Shown: in pieces, positions 26,199 through 34,894 of the stretch
Position numbering within the stretch: position 1 is the stretch's first letter
How the letters are laid out: each line of letters starts with the position of its first letter
Source: Saezia sanguinis
GTDB lineage: Bacteria > Pseudomonadota > Gammaproteobacteria > Burkholderiales > Burkholderiaceae_C
NCBI RefSeq assembly: GCF_003991585.1
Contig: NZ_PQSP01000002.1
Location: 628,043 to 692,042 of the forward strand
DNA length: 64,000 nt
Reading direction: 5' to 3'
Translations under genes and position numbers: made by a program
The notes under the pieces: model-generated
What the model saw: the letters and a program-made list of their open reading frames with translations, nothing else
What the model was told of the DNA's origin: nothing
Database searches by the model: none

Positions 26199-26889
26199 AA
26201 TTCGCGGATTGCGGGCCGGTTACGGTTCGGTAGAGGTGTTGCGGGGCATTGATCTGGATGTCAGAAAAGGTGAACTGGTTGCGGTGCTGGGATCCAATGG
26301 CGTGGGTAAAACGACGCTGAACATGGTGCTTTCGGGAATTTTGAAAGCCAGTGCAGGAAACATCATGTTTAACGGCCAGCCGCTCGGAAAAGACAGCAGC
26401 AAGGTGGTCACCAGCGGGTTGATTCATGTGCCGGAAGGCAGAAAAATTTTTCCGAACATGAGTGTATTGGAAAACCTTGAGCTGGGGAGTTTTTTGCGTG
26501 CGTCTGAGCGCATGCATCAAAACCTGGAGCACGTGTTCGATGTGTTTCCCCGCCTGCGGGAGCGCATGGACCAGAATGCCGGGACGCTCTCCGGTGGTGA
26601 GCAGCAGATGCTGGCGATCGGACGGGGTCTGATGGCCGAGCCGCTGTTTCTGATTCTGGACGAGCCGTCGCTGGGCCTGTCGCCGCTGCTGGTGGAGGAG
26701 ATGTTCAACCTGATCAAGCGCCTTAACGATGAAGGCATGACGATCATGCTGGTGGAGCAGAACGTTATCCAGTCTCTGGAACTTGCCAGCAGGGCGTACA
26801 TCATTGAAAACGGCGAGGTCGCGATTTCAGGGGATGCACAAACGGTGATGAATGATCCGGAGCTGCAGCGTACTTATCTTGGCCTGTAA
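26191..26889 (+). CDS. Branched-chain-type ABC ATPase, LivF-like
   Basis: This 232-residue ATPase is the second energy subunit of the importer. Walker A is GSNGVGKTT, LIHVPEGRKIFPNMSVLENL is the LivF hallmark, the signature is LSGGEQQMLAIGRGLM, and Walker B is LILDEPSLGLSPLL. It closes the transporter part of the operon; the lyase gene starts 33 bases later. Confidence 0.93.
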   Translation: MLEIRGLRAGYGSVEVLRGIDLDVRKGELVAVLGSNGVGKTTLNMVLSGILKASAGNIMFNGQPLGKDSSKVVTSGLIHVPEGRKIFPNMSVLENLELGSFLRASERMHQNLEHVFDVFPRLRERMDQNAGTLSGGEQQMLAIGRGLMAEPLFLILDEPSLGLSPLLVEEMFNLIKRLNDEGMTIMLVEQNVIQSLELASRAYIIENGEVAISGDAQTVMNDPELQRTYLGL

Positions 26890-26922
26890 CCGCAGGCGGA
26901 TTTTTAAATGGAGAGATTTTGC

Positions 26923-27780
26923 ATGTCGTTGAAACAAGACTTACAAGCGGCACAGCCGGTGATTGCACCGGGCGTTTATGATGCACTGACGGCGCTGATT
27001 GCATCGCAGTACGGTTTCAGGGCTTTGTACCTGTCCGGCGCCGGCATTGCCTATACCCGTTTGGGCAGGCCCGATATCGGGCTGGTTTCGGTGACGGAGG
27101 TGGCTGCAACCATCAACCTGATCCGGGACCGGGTGGCGACACCTCTGGTGGTGGATGCCGATAACGGCTATGGCAATGCACTCAATGTGCAGCGGACGGT
27201 ACGTTTGTTTGAACGCGCCGGTGCCAGTGCACTGCAACTGGAGGATCAGAGCCTGCCCAAGCGTTGCGGGCACCTTTCCGGCAAATCATTGATTTCATGC
27301 GCAGAAATGGTGGGCAAAGTGAAAGCGGCAGTGGATGCGAGAGCCTCAGCAGAGACACTGATCATTGCCCGTACCGACGCCATTGCGGTGGAAGGTTTTG
27401 AGTCTGCACTGGAGCGTGCCGAGCAGTATGCACAGGCCGGTGCCGATGTGATTTTTGTCGAAGCGCCGCGCAGCCGCGAACAGATGCAGCAGATCAACCA
27501 GCGCCTTGGCAAGTACACACCGCTGATGGCCAATATGGTGGAAGGGGGCTTCACGCCGCTGCACAACGCATCAGAGCTGGGTGATATCGGCTATAAGCTG
27601 ATTATCTTCCCTGGTGGCATTGTGCGTGCCATTGCCTTAACGGCCAACCGTTATTATGCGTCCTTGTTCCAGAACCAGACCAATGAGCCTTTCCGTGAAA
27701 ACATGTATGACTTTGATGGCCTGAACCAGTTGATTGGCACACCTGAAATGCTGGCTTTAGGGCAGCAATACGAAGCATGA
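26923..27780 (+). CDS. Isocitrate lyase/PEP mutase superfamily C-C lyase
   Basis: This 285-residue TIM-barrel enzyme belongs to the isocitrate lyase superfamily. The metal-site motif is VVDADNGYGN (Asp78 and Asp80), and the catalytic loop is LPKRCGHLSGK (Lys113-His117, with Cys115 as the likely acid). The KRCGH cysteine is kept in lyases (methylisocitrate, 2,3-dimethylmalate, oxaloacetate-type) and lacking in phosphonate-forming PEP mutases, so C-C cleavage is more likely than C-P bond formation. GGAGAG before the ATG at 26923 gives the start; an ATG at 26908 is less well placed. It is the last gene before a terminator and would cleave the hydrated acid, releasing pyruvate or glyoxylate plus a short acid. 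Confidence 0.88.
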   Translation: MSLKQDLQAAQPVIAPGVYDALTALIASQYGFRALYLSGAGIAYTRLGRPDIGLVSVTEVAATINLIRDRVATPLVVDADNGYGNALNVQRTVRLFERAGASALQLEDQSLPKRCGHLSGKSLISCAEMVGKVKAAVDARASAETLIIARTDAIAVEGFESALERAEQYAQAGADVIFVEAPRSREQMQQINQRLGKYTPLMANMVEGGFTPLHNASELGDIGYKLIIFPGGIVRAIALTANRYYASLFQNQTNEPFRENMYDFDGLNQLIGTPEMLALGQQYEA

Positions 27781-27832
27781 GTTTCATGCGCAATTGTCTG
27801 TAAGGTTGTTTTAAACCTGCAGGGCTGAGCAA

Positions 27833-27860
27833 ACGCCTGCATAGAGGCAGGCGTGTTTTT
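27833..27860 (+). terminator. Rho-independent terminator after the lyase gene
   Basis: The stem ACGCCTGC (27833-27840) pairs with GCAGGCGT (27847-27854) around a 6-base loop and is followed by GTTTTT. It closes the long operon, so the porin gene needs its own promoter or read-through. Confidence 0.85.
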
Positions 27861-27961
27861 ACCGGATGGATTCACTCACCAAAGCTCCAGCATATGGAGA
27901 GGGGTATCTTTGTCTAAAAAATTCTATTGATATGGCATTAATCACTATAAAGGAGACTACC

Positions 27962-29194
27962 GTGAAGAAAAAAGCGATTGCATTGGGCATATTGGCAGTG
28001 CTGGCCGGCACTGCTGCAGCACAGTCAAATCTGACGCTGTATGGCAAGATCGATATGGGCTATGGTGTCAGTAATGGCGGCAAGGCCGAGGGCGCGCCGG
28101 GCCATGAAGGCAAGTTTCAGCAATGGGGGGGCGCCAGAAATACTTCCCGTTGGGGTATCAAAGGTTCTGAAGATCTGGGCAACGGCTTGAAGGCCTATTT
28201 CGGGCTGGAACAGGGCTTTCAGCCCGAAAGCGGAAAACCGATGCGCGATGGTTTTGACCGCGGGGCCTATGTAGGTTTGTCGGGCGGCTTTGGTTCAATC
28301 CAGGCCGGCAGGCAGAATACCGTGATGTATAACGTGCTGGGGCAGTTTGATGTTTCAGGCACACCGGGGTTGACTTCTGCTACGGTTAATTCCGGGCTGT
28401 CTGCCATTACCCAGGCATTGGGGTATGGCAGGCAGGTGGAGTTTGACGCATGGGGCAATCCGCATGTGGTGGATGGTTCGGGGTTTGGCAACAGCCTGAC
28501 GCGGGCGGATTCTGTCCTGGCGTATATCTCGCCTGATTTCAGCGGGTTCAGTTTTCAGGTAGCGGTGATTCTTAAAAATGACAATGCTTTCGCCATAGAC
28601 AACAGTATGGCTTATCCCGACCCGGTCTGGGGCATGACGTTTCCCCGCTATGCACAGGCAAAAAATATGTACTCGGTGGGCGCCACCTATACCCATGGCG
28701 GCCTGACGGTGGCCGCAGCCTATGAAAGCAAGCCTTTCAGTTCTCCGGGCACTTCAATAGGCGCTTCTTGGGGGCTTGCCGCCAAATATGACTTCGGGTC
28801 ATTCCAGCTTGCCGGCGGGTATTTTGACAACCATTATGAAAGTGACGGCAAAGGTTTTTACATAAGTGTGAAAGTGCCTGTAGGTGCGCTGACTTTGGGT
28901 GCACAAGTGGGTTATAACACCGATGCTGTGGCCGGACTGGAAAGCCAGTACACATGGGCTCCGAACACAGGGGTGTCAGGTGCCGGGTTATGGGACATCA
29001 ATAACTGGTCGGCGTATCAGAGCTATACCGATAAAGAGGTGAAGCCGGTGGCGTGGGAGCTGTTTGCCTTGTATAACCTGTCTAAGCGTACCCAGTTGTA
29101 TGTACAGTATGGCGGTATCAACAACGATGCCAAAGCGTATCTGGCCGCTTCACGCAAGTACAGCTTTGGTCTGGGCATGATTCATGATTTCTGA
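27962..29194 (+). CDS. Gram-negative porin, OmpC-like (Burkholderiales type)
   Basis: This 410-residue outer-membrane porin has a signal peptide, KKKAIALGILAVLAGTAAAQ, followed by the typical SNLTLYGKIDMGYG. RNTSRWGIKGSEDLGNGLKA and GAYVGLSGGFGSIQAGRQNT are family blocks, and the chain ends in FGLGMIHDF with the terminal phenylalanine. AAAGGAG lies 6 bases before a GTG at 27962, which I take as the start; the open frame begins at 27866. It sits right after the catabolic operon, so it may be the outer-membrane entry for its substrate. Porins are common, so this link is only contextual. Confidence 0.88.
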   Translation: MKKKAIALGILAVLAGTAAAQSNLTLYGKIDMGYGVSNGGKAEGAPGHEGKFQQWGGARNTSRWGIKGSEDLGNGLKAYFGLEQGFQPESGKPMRDGFDRGAYVGLSGGFGSIQAGRQNTVMYNVLGQFDVSGTPGLTSATVNSGLSAITQALGYGRQVEFDAWGNPHVVDGSGFGNSLTRADSVLAYISPDFSGFSFQVAVILKNDNAFAIDNSMAYPDPVWGMTFPRYAQAKNMYSVGATYTHGGLTVAAAYESKPFSSPGTSIGASWGLAAKYDFGSFQLAGGYFDNHYESDGKGFYISVKVPVGALTLGAQVGYNTDAVAGLESQYTWAPNTGVSGAGLWDINNWSAYQSYTDKEVKPVAWELFALYNLSKRTQLYVQYGGINNDAKAYLAASRKYSFGLGMIHDF

Positions 29195-29221
29195 TGCTGT
29201 GATTCTCCAGTCATAACAGTT

Positions 29222-29249
29222 AAAACGCCTGCAACTGCAGGCGTTTTTA
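29222..29249 (+). terminator. Rho-independent terminator after the porin gene
   Basis: AAAACGCCTGCA (29222-29233) pairs with TGCAGGCGTTTT (29236-29247), followed by T and A/T-rich DNA. The A-rich left flank makes it work in both directions. Its arms share ACGCCTGC with the terminator at 27833. Confidence 0.85.
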
Positions 29250-29349
29250 TTTACAGCAGAGCCTGCTGCTGCAAGTGAAAGACACCATTGGGTGCAAGGG
29301 TGTTGACTGTTCCCTTAATATGGTATGGTCTTTATTGTCGACGGTTATG

Positions 29350-29369
29350 AGGGCGTGTTAACACGCCCT
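29350..29369. promoter_or_regulatory. Perfect 20-bp palindrome upstream of the pirin gene
   Basis: AGGGCGTGTTAACACGCCCT is a perfect self-complementary sequence. It lies just before the ribosome binding site of the pirin-like gene and about 20 bases downstream of a possible promoter (TTGACT at 29303, TATGGT at 29324, spacer 15). The position fits an operator for a dimeric repressor. It has no T-run, so it is unlikely to be a terminator. Confidence 0.55.
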
Positions 29370-29386
29370 AGAAAGAAGAGGTCACG

Positions 29387-30250
29387 ATGAATATCAAACA
29401 AAGCAGGACCATTGAACAACTGGTTGCCGGACAAGAGACCAGTGATGGCGCTGGCGTGCGCCTGACGCGTGTATTGTCACAGCCGATCATGCAAAAAAGG
29501 CTGGATCCTTTTTTGATGCTGGACCATTTCGGCAGTGATGATCCTGACGATTACATTGAAGGTTTTCCGAACCATCCGCACCGGGGGTTTGAAACCATTA
29601 CGCTGATGTCGCAGGGGCGTATGCGGCACCGTGACAGTGCCGGGCATGAAGGGGTGCTGGAGAGTGGCGGCGTTCAGTGGATGATTGCCGGCAGCGGCGT
29701 TGTGCACAGTGAGCTGCCCGAGCAGAAAAGCGGTGTGATGGAAGGGTTCCAGTTGTGGCTGAATCTGCCGGCCAGCCAAAAAATGCTAAAGCCCTGGTAT
29801 AAGGACTTTCAGGCCGAAGATATTCCGGCCTACACCACCCCTGAAGGGGTGAATGTGAAGGTCATTGCAGGCATTTCCGGTGATGTGCAGGGCGCACACC
29901 AGCGTGAGATCACGCAACCGCTGTATCTGGATATCACCATGCCGCCCGGAACCCGGTTCGCCCAGGCCATTGCGCCGCAGGCCAATGCATTCATTTATGT
30001 GTACCGGCAGAATGTGGATGTGCAAGGGACTACTGTGCCGCAGCAGCGCATGGGTATTCTCAATAATGACGCCGGGGCCGATGGCGTGGTATTGCAGGCC
30101 CCGGCCGGCAATACGGCAGATGCCCGTGTTTTGCTGCTGGCAGGTAAGCCGTTGCATGAGCCTATTGTGCAGTATGGGCCTTTTGTGATGAATACGCGTG
30201 AGGAAATTCTGCAGGCTGCTCTGGACTACCAGAACGGGCTTTTTGCGTAA
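29387..30250 (+). CDS. Pirin family protein
   Basis: This 287-residue cytoplasmic bicupin belongs to the pirin family. The metal-binding cupin motif is visible as FPNHPHRGFETITLM, and a second family block is GGVQWMIAGSGVVHSE. Pirins bind iron or copper in the N-terminal cupin; some have quercetinase activity and others act as redox sensors. GAAAGAAGAGG precedes the ATG. It stands alone with its own palindrome upstream and terminator downstream. The specific role is unknown. Confidence 0.9.
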   Translation: MNIKQSRTIEQLVAGQETSDGAGVRLTRVLSQPIMQKRLDPFLMLDHFGSDDPDDYIEGFPNHPHRGFETITLMSQGRMRHRDSAGHEGVLESGGVQWMIAGSGVVHSELPEQKSGVMEGFQLWLNLPASQKMLKPWYKDFQAEDIPAYTTPEGVNVKVIAGISGDVQGAHQREITQPLYLDITMPPGTRFAQAIAPQANAFIYVYRQNVDVQGTTVPQQRMGILNNDAGADGVVLQAPAGNTADARVLLLAGKPLHEPIVQYGPFVMNTREEILQAALDYQNGLFA

Positions 30251-30294
30251 TTCTGATAACGGTCTGAAAAAACACCTTTTTCCTTGGTGTAATG

Positions 30295-30333
30295 ACCATG
30301 TGGCTGCGTGCAGCCACATGGTTTATTTTTATT
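30295..30333 (+). terminator. Rho-independent terminator after the pirin gene
   Basis: ACCATGTGGCTG (30295-30306) pairs with CAGCCACATGGT (30311-30322) around CGTG and is followed by TTATTTTTATT. Confidence 0.85.
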
Positions 30334-30532
30334 CTGGAAAAGTGCTTTTACAGCCAATCAGCCTTTATTTGCATATTTGTATAAAAATAGGGTGTCCATT
30401 TAACCCCGTTGACGGATTTGCTCCGTATAACTGGGCATCTGTATGCTGAAGTTGATCATTTTGTTGTTCAATTCTCTCATTTCAGTATTTGAAACGGCCT
30501 GTAATTTTGGGGCCATATGCCAAGGAATGTTT

Positions 30533-32206
30533 ATGAACAATTTCTGTCATCGGCTGTATAAAAGAGGGTCTCTTTTATCACTGGTTTTTGCCACTGCTCT
30601 GGGCATGGTGGCGTTTTCTTCGGGAGCACAAACAACCATGAGTCCAACGGTTCAACCTGTCAAACTGACACATGTCACGGTTTTTCTGCGCGGTGCAGAG
30701 TTATTCAGCTCTGACAAACTGACATTGCCGGCTGGCGAGAGCGAGGTGGTGTTCAGTAATGTGGCCGGGCGTATCAATGAGCAAAGCCTGTCCATTTCTG
30801 CCAGCAATGGTGTGATGGTGCTGTCTTCAGGCGTACGGAATGATTTCCTGCAGGATGAGACCCTTTCGCCCCAGGCGCAGCGAATTCAGGATGAACTGGA
30901 TGCCGCCAGGCTGGAGCGGGAAGGTTTGCAGGTGCAGATCAATGTAATCAAGGAGCAACTGGCAGTACTGAAGGCCAACCGCAGGCTGGTGCAGGACGGG
31001 GGCAGCGTTTCGGTAGATGAACTGAACCGGATGCTGGATTTTGTGGCAGCCAGGGTGAGCGCGGCGCTTAAAGCGCAGGCAGATATCCAGCTGGAAATGC
31101 ACAAGCTCGATGAACGCATTGGCAAGCTGGAGCAGCAACTGGAAGAAGAGCGCAGCAAAGGGTACCAGCCGGGGGGGCGTATTGTGGTGAAGTTTTATGC
31201 GCCGCAGGCGACCACGACAGATTTGAAGATGTCGTATGTGGTGTCTGACGCGGGCTGGGTGCCCACGTATGACCTGCATGTGGAGAAAGTGGGCGCCCCG
31301 GTTCATCTGACGTACAAGGCCCGTGTATTCCAGAATACCGGGATTGACTGGACCAAAGTGAACCTGACGCTTTCTACCGGCAACCCATCGCAGGGCGTGC
31401 AGGCACCTCATCTGTACCCGTGGTTTGTGGCGGTGGATCATCCGGTGGCGCTGGCGCAGCAGGATATGGCTCGCGTGGCTGAAAGTGTGATGTATGAAGA
31501 AAAAGCGGTACCGATGGCGGCCATGGCCCCGGCGGCACCACGCCGGGCGGTACAGAGCAATACGCTGGATGGTTATGTGAGCACCAATGCCCAGGGCATC
31601 AATACCAGTTTTGATATCAGCATTCCTTACACTGTTCCTTCGGATGGCAAAGGTCATGTGATCATGGTGCAAAGCGCTGATATGGCCGCAGACTACCGGT
31701 ATGTTACCGTACCCAAGCTGGATTCCGATGTGTTCCTGCAGGCGCGCATTACCGACTGGCAGAACCTGAACCTGTTGCCGGGTGCTACCAGCGTGTATTT
31801 TGAAAATTCATTTATCGGCCAGGGGCGGATTGACCTGAACAACATCAAAGATGGGCTGGATGTTTCGCTGGGCCGAGACAAACGCGTCATCATTGACCGT
31901 GTGGAGGATAAAAACAACCGGGGAACTGCCGGGCTGTTTGGCGGCAGTGCGCAGCGCACATTTGCCTATACCGTTAATGTGCGCAATACACGTGCTGAGG
32001 CTATCAAACTGGTGATCAAAGAGCAGTTGCCGGTCAGCCAGGACAGTGAGGTTACGCTCAATGACCTCAAACTTGCCGGCGGCGTGCATGACGATAAAAC
32101 GGGTGAAGTGACATGGACGCTGGATTTGAAAGCCGGCGAGCAGCGCAGCATCACATATTCTTTTGCAGTGCGTTACCCGAAAGATGCGCAGATTATTGGC
32201 CTGTGA
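30533..32206 (+). CDS. Exported DUF4139/mucoidy-inhibitor (MuiA)-like protein, copy 1
   Basis: This 557-residue exported protein has a hydrophobic signal segment (SLLSLVFATALGMVAFSSGAQ), then the strand-rich VTVFLRGAELF...SLSISASNGVMVLSSG block of DUF4140. A coiled-coil-like helical pair runs over about residues 110-200 (RIQDELDAARLEREGLQVQ, KLDERIGKLEQQLEEE). The DUF4139 beta domain (YVVSDAGWVPTYDLHVEKVGAPVHLTYKA, NLTLSTGNPSQGVQ, VYFENSFIGQGRIDLNNI) follows. AAGGA at 30522 fits the ATG at 30533 better than that at 30527. The family's role is poorly known. Its neighbour downstream is a paralogue. Confidence 0.83.
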   Translation: MNNFCHRLYKRGSLLSLVFATALGMVAFSSGAQTTMSPTVQPVKLTHVTVFLRGAELFSSDKLTLPAGESEVVFSNVAGRINEQSLSISASNGVMVLSSGVRNDFLQDETLSPQAQRIQDELDAARLEREGLQVQINVIKEQLAVLKANRRLVQDGGSVSVDELNRMLDFVAARVSAALKAQADIQLEMHKLDERIGKLEQQLEEERSKGYQPGGRIVVKFYAPQATTTDLKMSYVVSDAGWVPTYDLHVEKVGAPVHLTYKARVFQNTGIDWTKVNLTLSTGNPSQGVQAPHLYPWFVAVDHPVALAQQDMARVAESVMYEEKAVPMAAMAPAAPRRAVQSNTLDGYVSTNAQGINTSFDISIPYTVPSDGKGHVIMVQSADMAADYRYVTVPKLDSDVFLQARITDWQNLNLLPGATSVYFENSFIGQGRIDLNNIKDGLDVSLGRDKRVIIDRVEDKNNRGTAGLFGGSAQRTFAYTVNVRNTRAEAIKLVIKEQLPVSQDSEVTLNDLKLAGGVHDDKTGEVTWTLDLKAGEQRSITYSFAVRYPKDAQIIGL

Positions 32207-32267
32207 CAGCACCGCCTGAGCGGCTGTCATGAATTGAACCATGAAACAATGACAATGAGGAACTGAT

Positions 32268-33935
32268 ATGTACTCACTGAAAACCAAAATACGTACCGTT
32301 TTAGCCTCGGTGGTGGCGGTGCCGCTGCTGTGCGGCATGATGTCTTTGCAGGCTTATGCACAGAGCACCACGCAGAAAATCAATTTGGATAATGTGACGG
32401 TATTTTTGCGCGGCGCTGAGCTGTTCAACTCCGGCTCTGTGCGGCTGCCTGCCGGTGAAAGCGAGGTGGTATTCACCAATGTGGCCGGGCGCATCAATGA
32501 ACAAAGCCTGTCTATCTCGGCCAGTAACGGTGTGATGGTGTTGTCTTCGGGCATTCGCAATGATTACCTGGTGGATGAAAACCTGTCTCCCAAAGCGCAG
32601 GAGATTCAGAAAGAGCTGGATGCGGTAAAGGCCGAGCGTGAAGGCCTGCAGATTCAACTGAGCGTAATCCAGGAGCAGCTTGCTGTGCTGGAGGCAAACC
32701 GCCAACTGGCGCAAAGCGATGGCCGGATTTCTGCTGCAGAAATCGGCAAAATGCTGGACCTGATTTCCACCCGCATGACTGCGGCGTTGAAACAGCAGGT
32801 GCAGTTGAATCTGGATGTATCCAAGCTGGATGAGCGCATTGGCAAACTGGAGCAGCAACTGGATGAGGAGCGCAACAAAGGCTATCAGCCCGGCGGCCAG
32901 GTGGTGGTGAAGTTTTATGCACCGCAGGCCACCACCAGCCAGGTTCGCATGTCGTATGTGGTCAATGATGCCGGCTGGGTTCCGGCTTATGATCTGCATG
33001 TGCCGAAAGTGGGGGCACCGGTGAATGTGACATACAAGGCCAATGTGTTCCAGAATACCGGCATCAACTGGGACAAGGTGAACCTGACCCTGTCCACTGG
33101 CAACCCATCACAGGGCGTGCAGGTCCCCACGCTGCGGCCCTGGCATATTGCTGTGGCCAGGCCACAGCCAGTAAGTACAGCAGCCACTGCCAGCGGATCT
33201 GTCAGCAGGGAATATATGCCGCAACCATCACCTGTCGCTATGCGTGCTGAAGCGCCCACTACGGCATTGTACGGACGGATACAGACCAATGCGCTGGACG
33301 GCTATGTGACCACCAACGCGCAGGGCGTGAACACCAGTTTTGATATTGCCATTCCCTATACCGTACCGACAGATGGTAAAGGGCACATGATTCTGATTCA
33401 GAGTGCCCAGGTTCCGGCAAGCTACCAGTATGTGGCAACGCCCAAGCTCGATCAGGATGTGTTTTTGCAGGCACGCCTGACCGACTGGCAGAACCTGAAC
33501 CTGTTGCCGGGCACCACCAATGTGTATTTTGAAAATTCATTTATTGGTCAGGGCCGGATTGACCTGAACAACATCAAGGAAGGGCTGGATGTTTCTCTGG
33601 GCCGTGACAAGCGCATCATAGTCGAACGCGTCGAAGATCAGAACAACCGTGGTACTGCCGGTTTGTTTGGCGGCAGTGCACAGCGGACGTTTGCCTACAC
33701 ATTCAACATACGCAATACCCGCAGCGAGGCCGTTCAACTGGTGATCAAAGACCAGTTGCCGGTGAGCCGTGACAGTGAAGTCACGCTCAATGACCTTAAA
33801 CTGGCTGGCGGTGTGCATGACGATAAAACCGGTGAAGTGAAGTGGACGCTGAGCCTAAAAGCAGGTGAGCAGCGCAACATCACTTATTCTTATGTGGTGC
33901 GTTATCCGAAGGATGCCAATATCACCGGGCTGTAA
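32268..33935 (+). CDS. Exported DUF4139/MuiA-like protein, copy 2
   Basis: This 555-residue paralogue of the preceding gene has the same order: signal peptide (VVAVPLLCGMMSLQAYAQ), N-terminal DUF4140-type strands, helical pair and DUF4139 domain. Long blocks are identical or nearly so, for example VFLRGAELF, SLSISASNGVMVLSSG and FENSFIGQGRIDLNN. The most divergent part is the loop before the C-terminal half (about residues 300-345), where copy 2 has a Ser/Ala/Pro-rich insertion. GAGGAAC precedes the ATG. The 61-base gap makes one transcript likely. It looks like a tandem duplication followed by divergence, perhaps forming a hetero-oligomer. Confidence 0.83.
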   Translation: MYSLKTKIRTVLASVVAVPLLCGMMSLQAYAQSTTQKINLDNVTVFLRGAELFNSGSVRLPAGESEVVFTNVAGRINEQSLSISASNGVMVLSSGIRNDYLVDENLSPKAQEIQKELDAVKAEREGLQIQLSVIQEQLAVLEANRQLAQSDGRISAAEIGKMLDLISTRMTAALKQQVQLNLDVSKLDERIGKLEQQLDEERNKGYQPGGQVVVKFYAPQATTSQVRMSYVVNDAGWVPAYDLHVPKVGAPVNVTYKANVFQNTGINWDKVNLTLSTGNPSQGVQVPTLRPWHIAVARPQPVSTAATASGSVSREYMPQPSPVAMRAEAPTTALYGRIQTNALDGYVTTNAQGVNTSFDIAIPYTVPTDGKGHMILIQSAQVPASYQYVATPKLDQDVFLQARLTDWQNLNLLPGTTNVYFENSFIGQGRIDLNNIKEGLDVSLGRDKRIIVERVEDQNNRGTAGLFGGSAQRTFAYTFNIRNTRSEAVQLVIKDQLPVSRDSEVTLNDLKLAGGVHDDKTGEVKWTLSLKAGEQRNITYSYVVRYPKDANITGL

Positions 33936-33959
33936 TCAACGGGAGGGCAGACATTTCAG

Positions 33960-33985
33960 TGGAGGTGGAAACACCTCCATTTTTT
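33960..33985 (+). terminator. Rho-independent terminator after the MuiA-like pair
   Basis: TGGAGGTG (33960-33967) and CACCTCCA (33972-33979) form a perfect stem with a GAAA tetraloop, followed by six T. An outer pair GGGCAGA (33945-33951) and TCTGCCC (33993-33999) could extend it. Confidence 0.92.
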
Positions 33986-34096
33986 GATGTGTTCTGCCCC
34001 TATATGCCATGCATTCAATGAGCTGGATCAGAGCAATGAATTGTTTTCAGGGCAAAATACGCATCATTGAATAAACGTGTGAGCAGGAATCGTGGT

Positions 34097-34894
34097 ATGT
34101 TGAATCAGCAGATTTTGATGCAGCAGTTGCAGCAGGTGCGCCAGACAGGGCCTTTGGTGCACTGCATGACCAATGATGTGGTGGTAAATTTTACCGCCAA
34201 CGTGTTACTGGCAATTGGCGCTTCCCCGGCCATGGTGATGGCACGGGAGGAAAGTGTGCCTTTTGCCCGGATTGCCTCATCGCTGCTGGTGAATGTGGGC
34301 ACATTAACGCCGGAGCTTGCAGATTCGATCAAAGCGGCGGTGATCGCTGCACACGAGGCCGGGAAACCCTGGGTGCTGGACCCGGTGGCTTATGGCGTAC
34401 TGGATTTCAGAACCCGTTTTTGTGATGGGTTACTGCAATATCGGCCTGCCGTGATCCGGGGCAATGCAGCGGAAATTGCCGCAATGGGCGGGCAGAAAAG
34501 CCTGAGCAAAGGAACGGACAGCCTGACCTCCAGCAATGAGGTGCTGGAGTGTGCCCGTCAACTGGCACGGCAGCATCAGACAGTCGTGGCGATGACCGGC
34601 CAGACCGACTACGTGACAGATGGCGTCAGCACGTATGCGCTGGATAATGGCCATGAGCAGCTGACGCGCATTACCGGTGCAGGCTGTTCACTTTCAGCGA
34701 TGGTGGCGGCTTATTGTGCCGTTTGTGAAACCCCGTTGCTGGCCGCTTTAGCGGCACTTTCACATATGGGAATTGCAGGGGAACTGGCCGCTGGCCGCAC
34801 GCGTGCGGTAGGCAGTTTTGCGGTGGCGTTGCTGGACGAGCTGGATTTGCTGGCACAGAATGGCGTACAGCAGCTTCAGTGCCAGCAGGTCTGA
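34097..34894 (+). CDS. thiM: Hydroxyethylthiazole kinase
   Basis: This 265-residue salvage kinase phosphorylates 4-methyl-5-(2-hydroxyethyl)thiazole for thiamine synthesis. Clear blocks are PLVHCMTNDVVVNFTANVLLAIGASPAM, PWVLDPVAYG, RGNAAEIAA and the catalytic-cysteine loop ITGAGCSLSAMVAA. The frame opens at a TTG at 34067, but the ATG at 34097 with AGGA upstream is the likely start. No other thiamine gene is adjacent, and I see no TPP-riboswitch signature in the 160 bases upstream. Confidence 0.92.
   Translation: MLNQQILMQQLQQVRQTGPLVHCMTNDVVVNFTANVLLAIGASPAMVMAREESVPFARIASSLLVNVGTLTPELADSIKAAVIAAHEAGKPWVLDPVAYGVLDFRTRFCDGLLQYRPAVIRGNAAEIAAMGGQKSLSKGTDSLTSSNEVLECARQLARQHQTVVAMTGQTDYVTDGVSTYALDNGHEQLTRITGAGCSLSAMVAAYCAVCETPLLAALAALSHMGIAGELAAGRTRAVGSFAVALLDELDLLAQNGVQQLQCQQV

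Noticed and set aside
30827..31672. Minus-strand frame opposite the first MuiA-like gene.
   Set aside because: His/Arg-rich shadow of a well-supported gene on the other strand.
33936..34096. Possible TPP riboswitch upstream of thiM.
   Set aside because: I looked for the CTGAGA and ACCTGA-type conserved elements and did not find them; the hairpin there is a plain terminator of the upstream gene.
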